DNA from: CAIWXH01 sp964555675
GTDB lineage: Bacteria; Chloroflexota; Chloroflexia; Chloroflexales; Chloroflexaceae
Length of the DNA: 64,000 nucleotides
Direction: 5' to 3'
Assembly: GCA_964555675.1 (NCBI GenBank)
Contig: CAZKTU010000005.1
Coordinates: 5,946-69,945, forward strand
Numbering within the stretch: position 1 is the stretch's first letter; each line of letters opens with the position of its first letter. The notes beneath the pieces are model-generated. The model did not search any database. It was not told where the DNA came from and saw only the letters and a program-made list of their open reading frames with translations. Position numbers and translations under genes: made by a program. Shown one piece after another: positions 1-8,142 of the stretch.

Positions 1-2
1 CC

Positions 3-425
3 ACCACGGGCTCGTCGGAGATCAACCTCGAGCCCGAGGAGTGGCGCGTGCTCACGATGGTCAACGGCAAGAATACGATCGCTCAGATCGCCCAGCGCAG
101 CGGCCTGGGCGAGTTCCGCTCGTGCGAGATCGTGGTCCAGTTGCTCCAGAGCGGCCTGATCGAGATGCGCGACCCCAGCCCCGGCGAGGCCCTCGCCCCC
201 GAGTTCGAGCGCATCGCCGCCGGCTATGTCGGGTCGGGGGCCTCGGCCCTCCTCGAAGAGGCCTACCGCCTCGCCGGGGTCCCTGACCCCAGTCGGGCCA
301 CGGGCGAGCAGCTCTTCGCCGTCGTCGATCACTTCGAGCGCGGCGTCGCTCGCGTCCTCGACGCTGCCCGCGCCCGCGAGGCCGCAGGCCAGCTGCGCTC
401 ACGGGCCACAGAGCTGCTCAGTTAA
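3..425 (+). CDS. C-terminal part of a winged-helix/DUF4388-like protein (partial)
   Basis: The reading frame is open from the left edge of the window to a TAA at 423-425, so the gene begins outside. The visible part starts with an INLEPEEWRVLTMVNGKNTI stretch followed by IAQIAQRSGLGEFRSCEIVVQLLQSGLIE. This is the winged-helix-like pattern found at the end of DUF4388-type regulatory proteins, often near gliding or two-component genes. The rest (about residue 65 on) is helical and unremarkable. The GTG at 48 is internal, because the conserved segment begins before it. Function is not known; a signalling or protein-interaction role is inferred from family resemblance only. Confidence 0.6.
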   Translation, partial: TTGSSEINLEPEEWRVLTMVNGKNTIAQIAQRSGLGEFRSCEIVVQLLQSGLIEMRDPSPGEALAPEFERIAAGYVGSGASALLEEAYRLAGVPDPSRATGEQLFAVVDHFERGVARVLDAARAREAAGQLRSRATELLS

Positions 426-518
426 ATGCTCGCAAGCCCTGCTTATGGGGGGGCAAGCCATGCCTGTGACGCTCCGCGAGGAAGCTTCTGCTGGCGGTTT
501 TGCGCTGTGGTTGGGATG

Positions 519-527
519 TGGTAAAAT
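519..527 (+). promoter_or_regulatory. Candidate extended -10 promoter for purH
   Basis: TGgTAAAAT at 519-527 has the extended -10 form (TG-n-TAnnnT). A weak -35 (TTTGCG, 499-504) lies 17 bases upstream. It sits about 80 bases before the purH start. Prediction only. Confidence 0.4.
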
Positions 528-537
528 AGCGCGGCTT

Positions 538-580
538 GCGACCCCGCCCGTCGCCTCGGGTAGGGTCGCTTTCTGTTGTT
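538..580 (+). terminator. Hairpin plus T-rich tract in the purH leader (possible attenuator)
   Basis: GCGACCC (538-544) pairs with GGGTCGC (563-569), with an inner CCCG/CGGG stem. It is followed directly by TTTCTGTTGTT. This is an intrinsic-terminator shape lying between the candidate promoter and the ribosome binding site (GAGGGGGG, about 586-593). It could terminate the upstream gene or attenuate purH. Confidence 0.5.
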
Positions 581-605
581 CCCACGAGGGGGGAAGCTCC
601 TCGAT

Positions 606-2144
606 ATGAAGCCTACAGGGGGGCGCGTGCGCGCCTTGTTGAGTGTCTACGATAAGACGGGCATCGCCGAGCTGGCCCACGCGCTCCACGCCCTCGGCGT
701 CGAGCTGATCTCGACCGGCAATACGCAGCGGCTGCTCGCCGAGGCCGGCATCCCGGCTCAGCCGGTCAGCGCGGTCACCGGTTTCCCCGAGATCCTCGAT
801 GGGCGGGTCAAGACGCTGCACCCGGCCATCCACGCGGGCCTGCTCGCCCGCCGCGATCTGCCCGCCCACCTCGCCCAGCTCGAGGAGCACGGCCTGGCCC
901 CGATCGACCTGCTGGTGGTCAACCTCTACCCCTTCAGGCAGACGGTCGCCCGCCCCGACGTGACCCTCGCCGAGGCCGTCGAGCAGATCGATATTGGGGG
1001 CGTGGCCCTGCTGCGGGCCGCCGCCAAGAACTTCGACCACGTCATCCCCCTGGTCGACCCGGCCGACTACCCGGCGGCCCTGGCCGGCCTGCGCGAGGGC
1101 AAGCTCGACCCGGCCCTCAGGCGTCGGCTCGCCGCCAAGACCTTCGCCCACACCGCCGCCTACGACGCCGCGATCGCCGCCTATCTGGCCGATGAGCCGC
1201 TGCCCGAGACGCTCACCATGGCCTGGCCCAAGGCCCAGCCCCTGCGCTACGGCGAGAATCCTCACCAGCAGGCGGCCCTCTACGGGGCCTTCCATAGCAT
1301 GTTCGAGCAGCTCCACGGCAAGGAGCTCTCGTACAATAATATCCTCGACACCGGCGCCGCCGCCGAGCTGATCGAGGAGTTCCCCGCCGCCGAGGCCGCC
1401 GCCGTGGCGATCGTCAAGCATACCAACCCCTGCGGTGTCGGCACAGGCGCCAGCCTGCTCGCGGCCTGGGAGCATGCCCTGGCCACCGACCGCGAGGCGC
1501 CCTTCGGCGGGATCATCTGTGTCAATCGGCCCCTCGACCTGCCCCTCGCCGAGGCGATCGCCGAGATTTTTACCGAGATTATTATCGCCCCCGACTTCGC
1601 CCCCGCGGCCCTGGCCCTGCTCGCCAAGAAGAAGAACCTGCGCCTGCTGCGGGCCACAGGGCCGGTGACCGTGCGCGGCGAGCTGTTGCTGCGCAGCGTC
1701 CCCGGCGGCGTGCTGGCCCAGGAGGCCGACCGTAGCCCCCTGGCCGACGAGGAGCGGCGCGTGGTGACGCGGCGCGCCCCTACCGACGCCGAGTGGCAGG
1801 CCCTGCGCTTCGGCTGGCGGGTCGTGAAGCATGTCAAGTCGAACGCGATCGTCTACGCCGGCCCCGGGCGCACCCTCGGCATCGGCGCGGGCCAGATGAG
1901 CCGGGTCGACAGCTCGCGCCTGGCGGTCTGGAAGGCCCAGAACGCCGGCCTGTCCCTTGCGGGGAGCGTGGTGGCCAGCGACGCGCTCTTCCCCTTCGCC
2001 GACGGGGTCGAGGCGGCCCTGCAGGCCGGGGCCACGGCGATTATCCAGCCCGGCGGCTCGGTGCGCGACGCCGAGGTGATCGCCGCCGCCGACGCGGCGG
2101 GGGCCGCGATGGTCTTCACCGGCAGACGCCATTTCCGTCACTAA
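606..2144 (+). CDS. purH: Bifunctional AICAR transformylase / IMP cyclohydrolase
   Basis: Catalyses the last two steps of purine synthesis: formyl transfer from 10-formyl-THF to AICAR, then cyclisation to IMP, in the cytosol. The N-terminal MGS-like IMP cyclohydrolase domain (about residues 8-150) shows LLSVYDKTGI, STGNT and GRVKTLHPAIHAGLL. The transformylase domain carries RYGENPHQQAALYG and the KHTNPCG catalytic signature. At 512 aa it is normal length. The ATG at 606 was chosen because a purine-rich GAGGGGGG precedes it by about 13 bases and the family usually starts a few residues before LLSVYDK; a TTG at 576 is possible. hisIE follows 20 bases downstream on the same strand, so the two are probably co-transcribed. 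Confidence 0.97.
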   Translation: MKPTGGRVRALLSVYDKTGIAELAHALHALGVELISTGNTQRLLAEAGIPAQPVSAVTGFPEILDGRVKTLHPAIHAGLLARRDLPAHLAQLEEHGLAPIDLLVVNLYPFRQTVARPDVTLAEAVEQIDIGGVALLRAAAKNFDHVIPLVDPADYPAALAGLREGKLDPALRRRLAAKTFAHTAAYDAAIAAYLADEPLPETLTMAWPKAQPLRYGENPHQQAALYGAFHSMFEQLHGKELSYNNILDTGAAAELIEEFPAAEAAAVAIVKHTNPCGVGTGASLLAAWEHALATDREAPFGGIICVNRPLDLPLAEAIAEIFTEIIIAPDFAPAALALLAKKKNLRLLRATGPVTVRGELLLRSVPGGVLAQEADRSPLADEERRVVTRRAPTDAEWQALRFGWRVVKHVKSNAIVYAGPGRTLGIGAGQMSRVDSSRLAVWKAQNAGLSLAGSVVASDALFPFADGVEAALQAGATAIIQPGGSVRDAEVIAAADAAGAAMVFTGRRHFRH

Positions 2145-2164
2145 GGTGACCTCAGCGAGAGTGT

Positions 2165-2779
2165 ATGCTCAAGTTTGACCAGAACGGCCTCATCCCCGCG
2201 ATTGTGCAGCATGTCCGCACCGGCGAGGTGCTCATGCTGGGCTATATGAACGAGGAGGCCTTGCGTATCACCCGCGAGACGGCCCTGGTAACCTTCTGGA
2301 GCCGCTCGCGCCAGGCCCTGTGGCGCAAGGGCGAGACGAGCGGCAATCTGCTGCACCTGGCCGCCCTGCGCCAGGACTGCGACGGCGACGCCCTGCTGGT
2401 CCTGGCCGAGCCGGCGGGCCCGACCTGCCACACCGGCGAGCGGAGCTGTTTCCACAGGGACCTGGAGGGTGAGAGCGCCACGGCCTCGGCGCCGGCCAGC
2501 GCGATCATCGGCCGGCTGGCCGAGCTGATCCACGCGCGGCGCGACATGCCGGCGAGCGAGTCGTACACCGCCAAGCTGCTGCACGGCGGGGTCGACCGCA
2601 TCGGCAAGAAGATCGGCGAGGAGGCCGCCGAGGTGATCATCGCGGCGAAGAACAGCTCGCACGCCGAGTTGGCCTACGAGATGGCCGACCTGTTCTACCA
2701 TAGCCTGGTCATGCTGGAGAGCCAGGGCCTGCCCGCCGAGGCCGTCTGGCAAGAGCTGGAGCGCCGCTACAAGCCGTAG
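2165..2779 (+). CDS. hisI: Bifunctional phosphoribosyl-AMP cyclohydrolase / phosphoribosyl-ATP pyrophosphatase
   Basis: HisIE fusion carrying out steps 2 and 3 of histidine synthesis. The N-terminal HisI domain has the metal-binding DCDGD and CHTGERSCF motifs (about residues 76-100). The C-terminal HisE domain (about 115-204) has YTAKLLHGGVDRIGKKIGEE and EAAEVIIAAKN, the nucleotide pyrophosphatase pattern. The length of 204 aa is typical. It lies 20 bases after purH. Both pathways share the AICAR node, because histidine synthesis releases AICAR that PurH consumes, so the pairing makes metabolic sense. Confidence 0.97.
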   Translation: MLKFDQNGLIPAIVQHVRTGEVLMLGYMNEEALRITRETALVTFWSRSRQALWRKGETSGNLLHLAALRQDCDGDALLVLAEPAGPTCHTGERSCFHRDLEGESATASAPASAIIGRLAELIHARRDMPASESYTAKLLHGGVDRIGKKIGEEAAEVIIAAKNSSHAELAYEMADLFYHSLVMLESQGLPAEAVWQELERRYKP

Positions 2780-2849
2780 GAGCATGGCCAGAGGGAGGGC
2801 TGGGGGCGCAAGCGCCCGGGCCCAATCCTCACGCCGCACGCCTGAGTCT

Positions 2850-4883
2850 ATGAACCAAAACGCCGGCCGAGCGCTCGTAATCGATGATGACGCCGACACG
2901 CGCGAGCTGTGCGCGTCCACGCTGCGCGGGGCGGGCTTCGTCGTCGAGGCCCTGGGGCGACCCACAGAGGCCCTCGAGACCCTGTCGCGGCGCAGCTACG
3001 ACCTGGTGCTGCTCGACCTGTACATGCCCGAGCTCGACGGCCTGAGCCTGCTCGAGCGGCTGCGCGAGGCGGGGGCGAGCACGCCCATCCTGCTGGTCAG
3101 CGGCATGGTCAGCGTCGAGCAGGCGGCCCGCGCCATGCGCCTGGGCGCCCGCGGGCTGCTGCTCAAGCCCTTCGCCCCCGCCGAGCTGCGCGCGACCGCC
3201 CTCGAGATTGTGCGCGAGCGCCGCGAGGCCCGCTCGAGCGACCGGGCCGCGGCCCTGCGCCCGGCCATCCTGGTGGGCGAGCACCTGCTTGGCGAGCTCG
3301 ACCTGCCGCGCCTGCAGGACCAGATTATCGAGACGGTGCGCGCCGAGCTCGAGGCCGACCGGGCTTCGCTGATGCTGCTCGAGGACGACGGCGAGTGGCT
3401 GCGCATCGTGGCCTGCTCGGGCCTGCCGCCCCACATTCAGATCGGCCACAGACGCCCGGTCGGGGCCAGCCTGGCCGGCACGGTGGCGCGGCGGCGCCAG
3501 CCGGTGCGGGTCGACGCCAGCGGCGAGGTCTCGCCCCCAGCCGACGACATGCGCGGCGAGCTGTTCGAGGACCAGATCGTCTCGGCCCTCTCGGTGCCGG
3601 TGCTGGCGGGCGAGCGCATGCTGGGCGTGCTCAACGCGGCCAAGGTGCGCACGAGCAACAGCCCGCCCTTCAGCGAGGCCGACCAGGAGCTGTTGATGCT
3701 GCTGGCCGCCCAGGCCGCGATCGCGATCGAGAACGCGCGGCTCTATACGCGGGTGGCCCAGTCCGAGGCCCGCTCGCGGGCCCTGCTGCAGCACGCCACG
3801 GACGCGGTGCTGCTGCTCGACGCCGAGGGGTGCTGCATCCTCGACGCGAACCTGGCCCTCGAGAAGCTGAGCGGCTATGGGCGCGAGGAGCTGCTGGCCC
3901 TGGGGCCGCGGCAGCTACTGCCCGACTTCGACCGACTGGCCCAGGCCGCGACGAGCAATGGGCGCGGCGTCGGGGCCGCGAGCCGCGAGGGCCATGAGGT
4001 CGAGACCGAGCTGCGCACGCGCCAGGAGCAGTCGACGCCGGTCGCGGCGAGCGTGAGCGTGGTGCCCCACGACGGTCAGCAGCTGCTGCTGGTGATCGCC
4101 CGCGACATGAGCGAGCGCCAGCGCATCGCCAAGCAGCTGGTGCAGGCCGAGAAGCTGGCGGCCCTCGGGCGGCTCTCGGCCTCGCTGGCCCACGAGATCA
4201 ATAACCCGTTGCAGGCCATCCATAACTCGGTGCACCTGATGCGCAGCCGGCAGCTGTCCGAGGAGAAGCGGCAGACTTATCTGTCGATGACCCAGGACGA
4301 GATCGAGCGGCTGATCAGCATCGTACAGCGCATGCTCGACTTCTACAGGCCCAGCCGCGAGGGGATGCGCCCAGTGGAGGTCAACGACATCCTCGACGCG
4401 GTGCTGACCCTGACCGAGAGCCAGCTCCACGAGCGCAGCGTGCGGATCGTGCGCGAGCGCGGCGAGCGGCTGCCGCGGGTCTTCGCGATCAGCAACCATC
4501 TCAAGCAGGTCTGCTTCAACCTGATCTTCAACGCCGCCGAGGCCATGCCCGATGGCGGCGAACTGCGGGTACACGCCTACCTGGACGACGGCGCCGCCGA
4601 GGACCCCGACGAGGCGAGCTACGTGGCGGTCTCGGGCGGCCGCGGCGCCGAGGCGGTGCAGGGGCCGGCGGTGGTGATCGAGTTCAGCGACACCGGTACG
4701 GGCATCCCGCCCCACGAGCTGCCGAAGATCTTCGAGCCGTTCTACACCACGCGCACCAAGGGCACCGGCCTGGGTCTGGCGGTGAGCTACAGCATCATCG
4801 AGCAGCACCACGGCGAGCTGGCGGTGCGCTCGGCCCTGGGGCAGGGCACGACCTTCCGGATCAGGCTGCCGGTGGCACAGTAG
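2850..4883 (+). CDS. REC-GAF-PAS sensor histidine kinase
   Basis: Cytoplasmic multi-domain signalling protein of about 677 aa. In order: an N-terminal receiver domain (RALVIDDDADTRELC; phospho-acceptor Asp in LVLLDLYMPELDGL; conserved Lys in LLKPFAP), a GAF domain (about residues 150-300), a PAS domain (about 310-420), a HisKA dimerisation domain with the phosphorylated His in LAHEINNPLQAI, and an HATPase with NLIFNAAEAM, DTGTGIPPHELPKIFEPFYTT and KGTGLGLAVS. No membrane segment is seen. The start was set at ATG 2850, directly before the receiver fold. An earlier in-frame ATG at 2784 would add a low-complexity RGRAGGASARA leader. Input signal unknown; no partner regulator gene is adjacent. 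Confidence 0.9.
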   Translation: MNQNAGRALVIDDDADTRELCASTLRGAGFVVEALGRPTEALETLSRRSYDLVLLDLYMPELDGLSLLERLREAGASTPILLVSGMVSVEQAARAMRLGARGLLLKPFAPAELRATALEIVRERREARSSDRAAALRPAILVGEHLLGELDLPRLQDQIIETVRAELEADRASLMLLEDDGEWLRIVACSGLPPHIQIGHRRPVGASLAGTVARRRQPVRVDASGEVSPPADDMRGELFEDQIVSALSVPVLAGERMLGVLNAAKVRTSNSPPFSEADQELLMLLAAQAAIAIENARLYTRVAQSEARSRALLQHATDAVLLLDAEGCCILDANLALEKLSGYGREELLALGPRQLLPDFDRLAQAATSNGRGVGAASREGHEVETELRTRQEQSTPVAASVSVVPHDGQQLLLVIARDMSERQRIAKQLVQAEKLAALGRLSASLAHEINNPLQAIHNSVHLMRSRQLSEEKRQTYLSMTQDEIERLISIVQRMLDFYRPSREGMRPVEVNDILDAVLTLTESQLHERSVRIVRERGERLPRVFAISNHLKQVCFNLIFNAAEAMPDGGELRVHAYLDDGAAEDPDEASYVAVSGGRGAEAVQGPAVVIEFSDTGTGIPPHELPKIFEPFYTTRTKGTGLGLAVSYSIIEQHHGELAVRSALGQGTTFRIRLPVAQ

Positions 4884-4918
4884 GGGCGGGCGGCACCCGG
4901 TTGCGCGTCGGGGGAGGC

Positions 4919-4941
4919 CTGGAGGAACATGGTTCCTCCAG
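4919..4941. terminator. Palindromic hairpin between convergent genes (CTGGAGGAAC-ATG-GTTCCTCCAG)
   Basis: A perfect 10-bp stem with a 3-nt loop lies between the ends of the kinase gene and rimM, which converge. It belongs to the family of 3-nt-loop palindromes seen at 20365, 35834, 35886, 56802, 58401 and 61851. It probably acts as a bidirectional terminator, although it has no T tract. Confidence 0.55.
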
Positions 4942-4945
4942 AATC

Positions 4946-5458
4946 CTACAGGAGGCCCTCGATGGGGGCGACTACCACCTGGCCGGCGGGGATATCGAGG
5001 CGGGTGATGAACTCGCGGACCATGGGGACGAGGGCGTCGGGCTGACCGGGGCGGGTGATCACCAGGATCTCGCCGGCGCCAGTCTCGAGGATCTCGCGGA
5101 CCTTGCCGACGGCCTGGCCCGCGGTGGTGATCACCTCGAGGCCCACCAGCTCGTGAAGGAAATACTCGTCCTCGCCGAGGGGGGCGGCGTCTTTGGCGCT
5201 GATATAGACCTCGGCGCCGCGCAGCTCTTCGGCGGCGTCGCGGTCGTCGACGCCCTTGAGGGTGAGGATGAGCAGGCCGGGCTTATGCTCGTGGAGGCGG
5301 GTGAGGGTGTGCTCGGCGCGCTCTTTGCCGAGCTGCAGATAGAGGGTGCGGACCTTGCGGGCAATATGGTCGGGCCGATCGGTGAAGGCCTTGAGCTTGA
5401 GCTGGCCCTTGACCCCGAAGGGGGAGACGATCTGGCCGATCAGGAGCAGGTCTTCCAT
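4946..5458 (-). CDS. rimM: Ribosome maturation factor RimM
   Basis: 16S rRNA processing and 30S assembly factor that binds ribosomal protein S19. The protein begins MEDLLLIGQIVSPFGVKGQLKLKAF, the RimM N-terminal beta-barrel signature, and continues to the PRC-barrel domain (DEYFLHELVGLEV, LVPMVREFITRLD). It is about 170 aa, as expected. The ATG at 5458 lies 4 bases after the stop of the KH-domain gene, so a longer upstream frame that overlaps that gene was rejected. It is the last gene of the ffh-rpsP-khpA-rimM operon; trmD, which often follows, is absent here. Confidence 0.95.
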   Translation of the reverse strand: MEDLLLIGQIVSPFGVKGQLKLKAFTDRPDHIARKVRTLYLQLGKERAEHTLTRLHEHKPGLLILTLKGVDDRDAAEELRGAEVYISAKDAAPLGEDEYFLHELVGLEVITTAGQAVGKVREILETGAGEILVITRPGQPDALVPMVREFITRLDIPAGQVVVAPIEGLL

Positions 5459-5462
5459 CCCC

Positions 5463-5690
5463 TCACTCGATGTCAACGTGGACCCGCTTGCTCTGGCGGG
5501 CCGCGGCGACGCCCATGAGATCGCGGATGGCCTTGGCGACACGCCCGCTGCGCCCGATCACCTTGCCGGTCTCTTCGGGGGCGACGGAGAGCTCGTAGGT
5601 CACGGTGAAGCGGCCGACGCGCTCTTTGATCTGCACGGCCTCGTGGTTGTCGACCAGGTTCAGGGCGATGTACTCGAGCAGATCTTTCAT
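5463..5690 (-). CDS. khpA: KH-domain RNA-binding protein (KhpA/YlqC family)
   Basis: Small (75 aa) single KH-domain protein. The core EETGKVIGRSGRVAKAIRDLM contains the GxxG RNA-binding loop (GRSG). The family binds small RNAs and mRNAs and, with KhpB, influences cell elongation in Firmicutes. It lies between rpsP and rimM, its conserved position in many genomes, and 4 bases before rimM. The start MKDLLEYIA matches the family; an earlier start at 5780 would add an unrelated leader. Confidence 0.93.
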   Translation of the reverse strand: MKDLLEYIALNLVDNHEAVQIKERVGRFTVTYELSVAPEETGKVIGRSGRVAKAIRDLMGVAAARQSKRVHVDIE

Positions 5691-5806
5691 AGTTCCCAGC
5701 GCTGAGGTAGTGAGCGCCGAGCTCTGAGTGCTGAGGGCGAAGCCGCCGCAGGCGCGACGGTGCCGGGATAAACTCAGCACTCAGGACCGGTCGACTCGGG
5801 ACGGGA

Positions 5807-6091
5807 TCAGGCCTCGACGGCCTCGGCGGCGGGCAGGATATTGCCCTCGGCGTCGAGCACGTTGACGCGCTTGAGCAGGCTGCTGACAGTGTCGCTGGGC
5901 TGGGCGCCGACGCCGAGCCAGTAGCGCGCGCGGTCGGCCTTCACCTCGAGCACCTTGGGCTGCCGGATCGGGTTATAGTGGCCAATAATCTCGATGAACT
6001 TGCCATCGCGGGGCGAGCGCGAGTCGGCGACGACCAGGCGATAGCTGGGCTGCTTGGTCTTGCCGGTGCGGCGAAGACGGATCTTAACCAT
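5807..6091 (-). CDS. rpsP: 30S ribosomal protein S16
   Basis: Small-subunit protein of 94 aa needed for 30S assembly. MVKIRLRRTGKTKQPSYRLVVADSRSPRDG is a near-consensus S16 N-terminus. It is encoded between ffh and the KH gene. The start at 6091 matches the universal M-V-K-I-R-L beginning; the longer frame from 6127 adds an unlikely MCVSVYRRICLP. Confidence 0.97.
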   Translation of the reverse strand: MVKIRLRRTGKTKQPSYRLVVADSRSPRDGKFIEIIGHYNPIRQPKVLEVKADRARYWLGVGAQPSDTVSSLLKRVNVLDAEGNILPAAEAVEA

Positions 6092-6159
6092 GGGTAGACA
6101 TATCCTCCGGTACACCGATACACACAACTAAGGGCGTATTATACCACATACCGTCAAGC

Positions 6160-7566
6160 TCATTTCAGCATCCGCATCAGGTCGCGCGGGTCGATGCCGC
6201 CCTGGCCGCCGGGGCCACCCCGGCCGCCTTTGCCGCCCTTACCGCCGCGGCGCCCGCCCTTCCCATTCTGGCCGCCGGCGAGCTGCTTCATCATGCGCTG
6301 CATCTGCTGGAACTGCTTGATCAGGGCGGCCACGTCGGACTCGGTGGTGCCGCTGCCGCGGGCGATGCGAGCGCGGCGGCTATTCTTGATGATCTCGGGG
6401 TTGCGGCGCTCTTTGGGGGTCATCGAGAAGATCATGGCCTCGACGCGCTTGAGCTGGCTCTCGTCGAGCAGCTCCTCGTTGCGGGCGATCTGGCTCATGC
6501 CCGGGATCATGCCCAGGATCTGCTGGAGCGGGCCGAGCTTGCGCATCTGCTGCATGGCATTGAGGAAGTCCTCGAAGTCGAACTTGCCCTTGAGCAGCTT
6601 CTTCTCCATCGCCTTGGCTTGCTCGGCGTCGTAGATCTGCTCGGCCTTCTCGATGAGCGAGAGCACATCGCCCATGCCGAGGATGCGCGAGGCCAGCCGG
6701 TCGGGGTAGAAGGGCTCGAGAGTGTTAGTGTCGACCTTCTCGCCGGTGGAGAGGAACTTGATCGGCACGCCGGTGACCGCGCGCACCGAGAGGGCGGCGC
6801 CGCCGCGGGCGTCGCCGTCCATCTTGCTCATGACCAGGCCGGTAACGTTGACCCGCTGGTTGAAGGTGTCGGCGACGCGCACGGCCTCCTGGCCGGTCAT
6901 CGCATCGACGACGAGCAGGCGCTCGATGGGTTGGACGCGCTGATCGATCTGCTCGAGCTCTTGCATGAGCGGCTCGTCGATCTGGAGGCGGCCGGCGGTG
7001 TCGATGATCAGGACATTGACCAGCTCTTTTTTGGCTTGCTCGAGGGCGTTGGCCGCGATCTCGGGCGGCTTGGCGCCCGGCCCCTCGCTGTAGACGGGGA
7101 CATTGAGCTGCTTGCCGAGGGTCTGGAGCTGGGTGATGGCGGCGGGGCGATAGACGTCGCAGGCGGCCAGCATGACCTTGCGGCCCTTCTTGCGCAGGTG
7201 CAGGGCGAGCTTGGCGGCCAGGGTCGTCTTGCCGGTACCCTGGAGGCCGACGAGCATGATCACCGTCGGGCCGGGGCGAGACTCTTGCAGGGGGGCGTTA
7301 TCGACCCCGAGCAGGTTGATCAGCTCCTGGTGGACGATCTTGACCACCTGCTGGTGGGGTGTGAGGCTCTTGGTGACCTCTTCGCCGATGGCCTGCTCGG
7401 TCACCTTGGCGACGAAGTCTTTGACGACCTTGAAGTTGACGTCGGCCTCGAGCAGGGCCAGGCGCACCGCCTTCATCGCCTCGCGGACGTCGTCTTCGTC
7501 GAGGCGGCCCTTGCTGCCAAGTTTTTGAAAGACCGCCTGGAGGCGGTCGGAGAGACTCTCGAACAT
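6160..7566 (-). CDS. ffh: Signal recognition particle GTPase Ffh
   Basis: Protein subunit of the bacterial SRP (468 aa), which targets nascent membrane proteins to FtsY and the Sec translocon. The NG domain carries the P-loop GLQGTGKTTLAAKLA, ACDVYRPAAITQL, the DTAGRLQIDEPLM G3 motif and TGLVMSKMDGDARGG. The C-terminal M domain is methionine-rich (MQQMRKLGPLQQILGMIPGM and the helix carrying SRRARIARGSG). It ends in a Gly/Lys/Arg-rich tail before DPRDLMRMLK. It is the first gene of the ribosomal operon that continues to rimM. Confidence 0.98.
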   Translation of the reverse strand: MFESLSDRLQAVFQKLGSKGRLDEDDVREAMKAVRLALLEADVNFKVVKDFVAKVTEQAIGEEVTKSLTPHQQVVKIVHQELINLLGVDNAPLQESRPGPTVIMLVGLQGTGKTTLAAKLALHLRKKGRKVMLAACDVYRPAAITQLQTLGKQLNVPVYSEGPGAKPPEIAANALEQAKKELVNVLIIDTAGRLQIDEPLMQELEQIDQRVQPIERLLVVDAMTGQEAVRVADTFNQRVNVTGLVMSKMDGDARGGAALSVRAVTGVPIKFLSTGEKVDTNTLEPFYPDRLASRILGMGDVLSLIEKAEQIYDAEQAKAMEKKLLKGKFDFEDFLNAMQQMRKLGPLQQILGMIPGMSQIARNEELLDESQLKRVEAMIFSMTPKERRNPEIIKNSRRARIARGSGTTESDVAALIKQFQQMQRMMKQLAGGQNGKGGRRGGKGGKGGRGGPGGQGGIDPRDLMRMLK

Positions 7567-7639
7567 ATCTGGCGCTCGTTTCGCTACAGAGCGTAAATAC
7601 GAGCGTATTGTATCAGGTTTTGGCGCAAACCGCCGCCCG

Positions 7640-7936
7640 TTATGGGCGCAAGGTCTCGGGCAGTGGCTGGGCGTCAGCCTCGTCGACGGCGGCGCGCACG
7701 AGCTCGAGGGCGCGCGGGCGCGAGCGGACGAGGGTCTCGAGCTCGTCGATCATGGTGACGAGGCGGCGGTAGTCGCGCCTGAGGGCCTGCTCATCGGCGT
7801 GGTCGAGCCGGCGGCTCTCGAGGCCGAGCCACTCGTCGAAGGGGCCGCCGGCCCCGCCGAGGGGGTGGACGGCGCTGAGGCGGCGGTAGAGCTGGGCGGC
7901 GCTATCGGTCAGGAGGCGAATGCTATCGATTGCCAT
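7640..7936 (-). CDS. Small hypothetical protein
   Basis: 98 aa, predicted all-helical and soluble, with no signal peptide, membrane segment or cysteines. It carries an Arg/Glu-rich central helix (residues about 45-75) and a proline-containing tail. No family recognised. It sits alone between ffh and the divergently transcribed ubiB-like gene. Codon use matches the neighbours and the ATG at 7936 is the only sensible start, so a real gene is likely. Confidence 0.55.
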   Translation of the reverse strand: MAIDSIRLLTDSAAQLYRRLSAVHPLGGAGGPFDEWLGLESRRLDHADEQALRRDYRRLVTMIDELETLVRSRPRALELVRAAVDEADAQPLPETLRP

Positions 7937-8102
7937 TATCTCTGCTATCTGTGGCTGCTTAGGGTGCGCCGCCCGCGGGCCGGCGCGCCGACTGGTATCT
8001 AGCCCTTATGGTAGCGGAAAAGGGCTTCGATGCTATCGGTCTGAGGATTTAGTTCGTCCTCAGCCGCCCGTATGGTCTGCGGCGGCGGCGGGCGGGCGTT
8101 TC

Positions 8103-8111
8103 TGGTATAAT
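8103..8111 (+). promoter_or_regulatory. Extended -10 promoter (TGgTATAAT) of the UbiB-like gene
   Basis: TGgTATAAT at 8103-8111 is a consensus extended -10. It lies 32 bases before the ATG at 8143. No convincing -35 is present, which is normal for extended -10 promoters. Confidence 0.55.
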
Positions 8112-8142
8112 CCAGAGGGTATCGACAGCAGAACGCGTGGTT

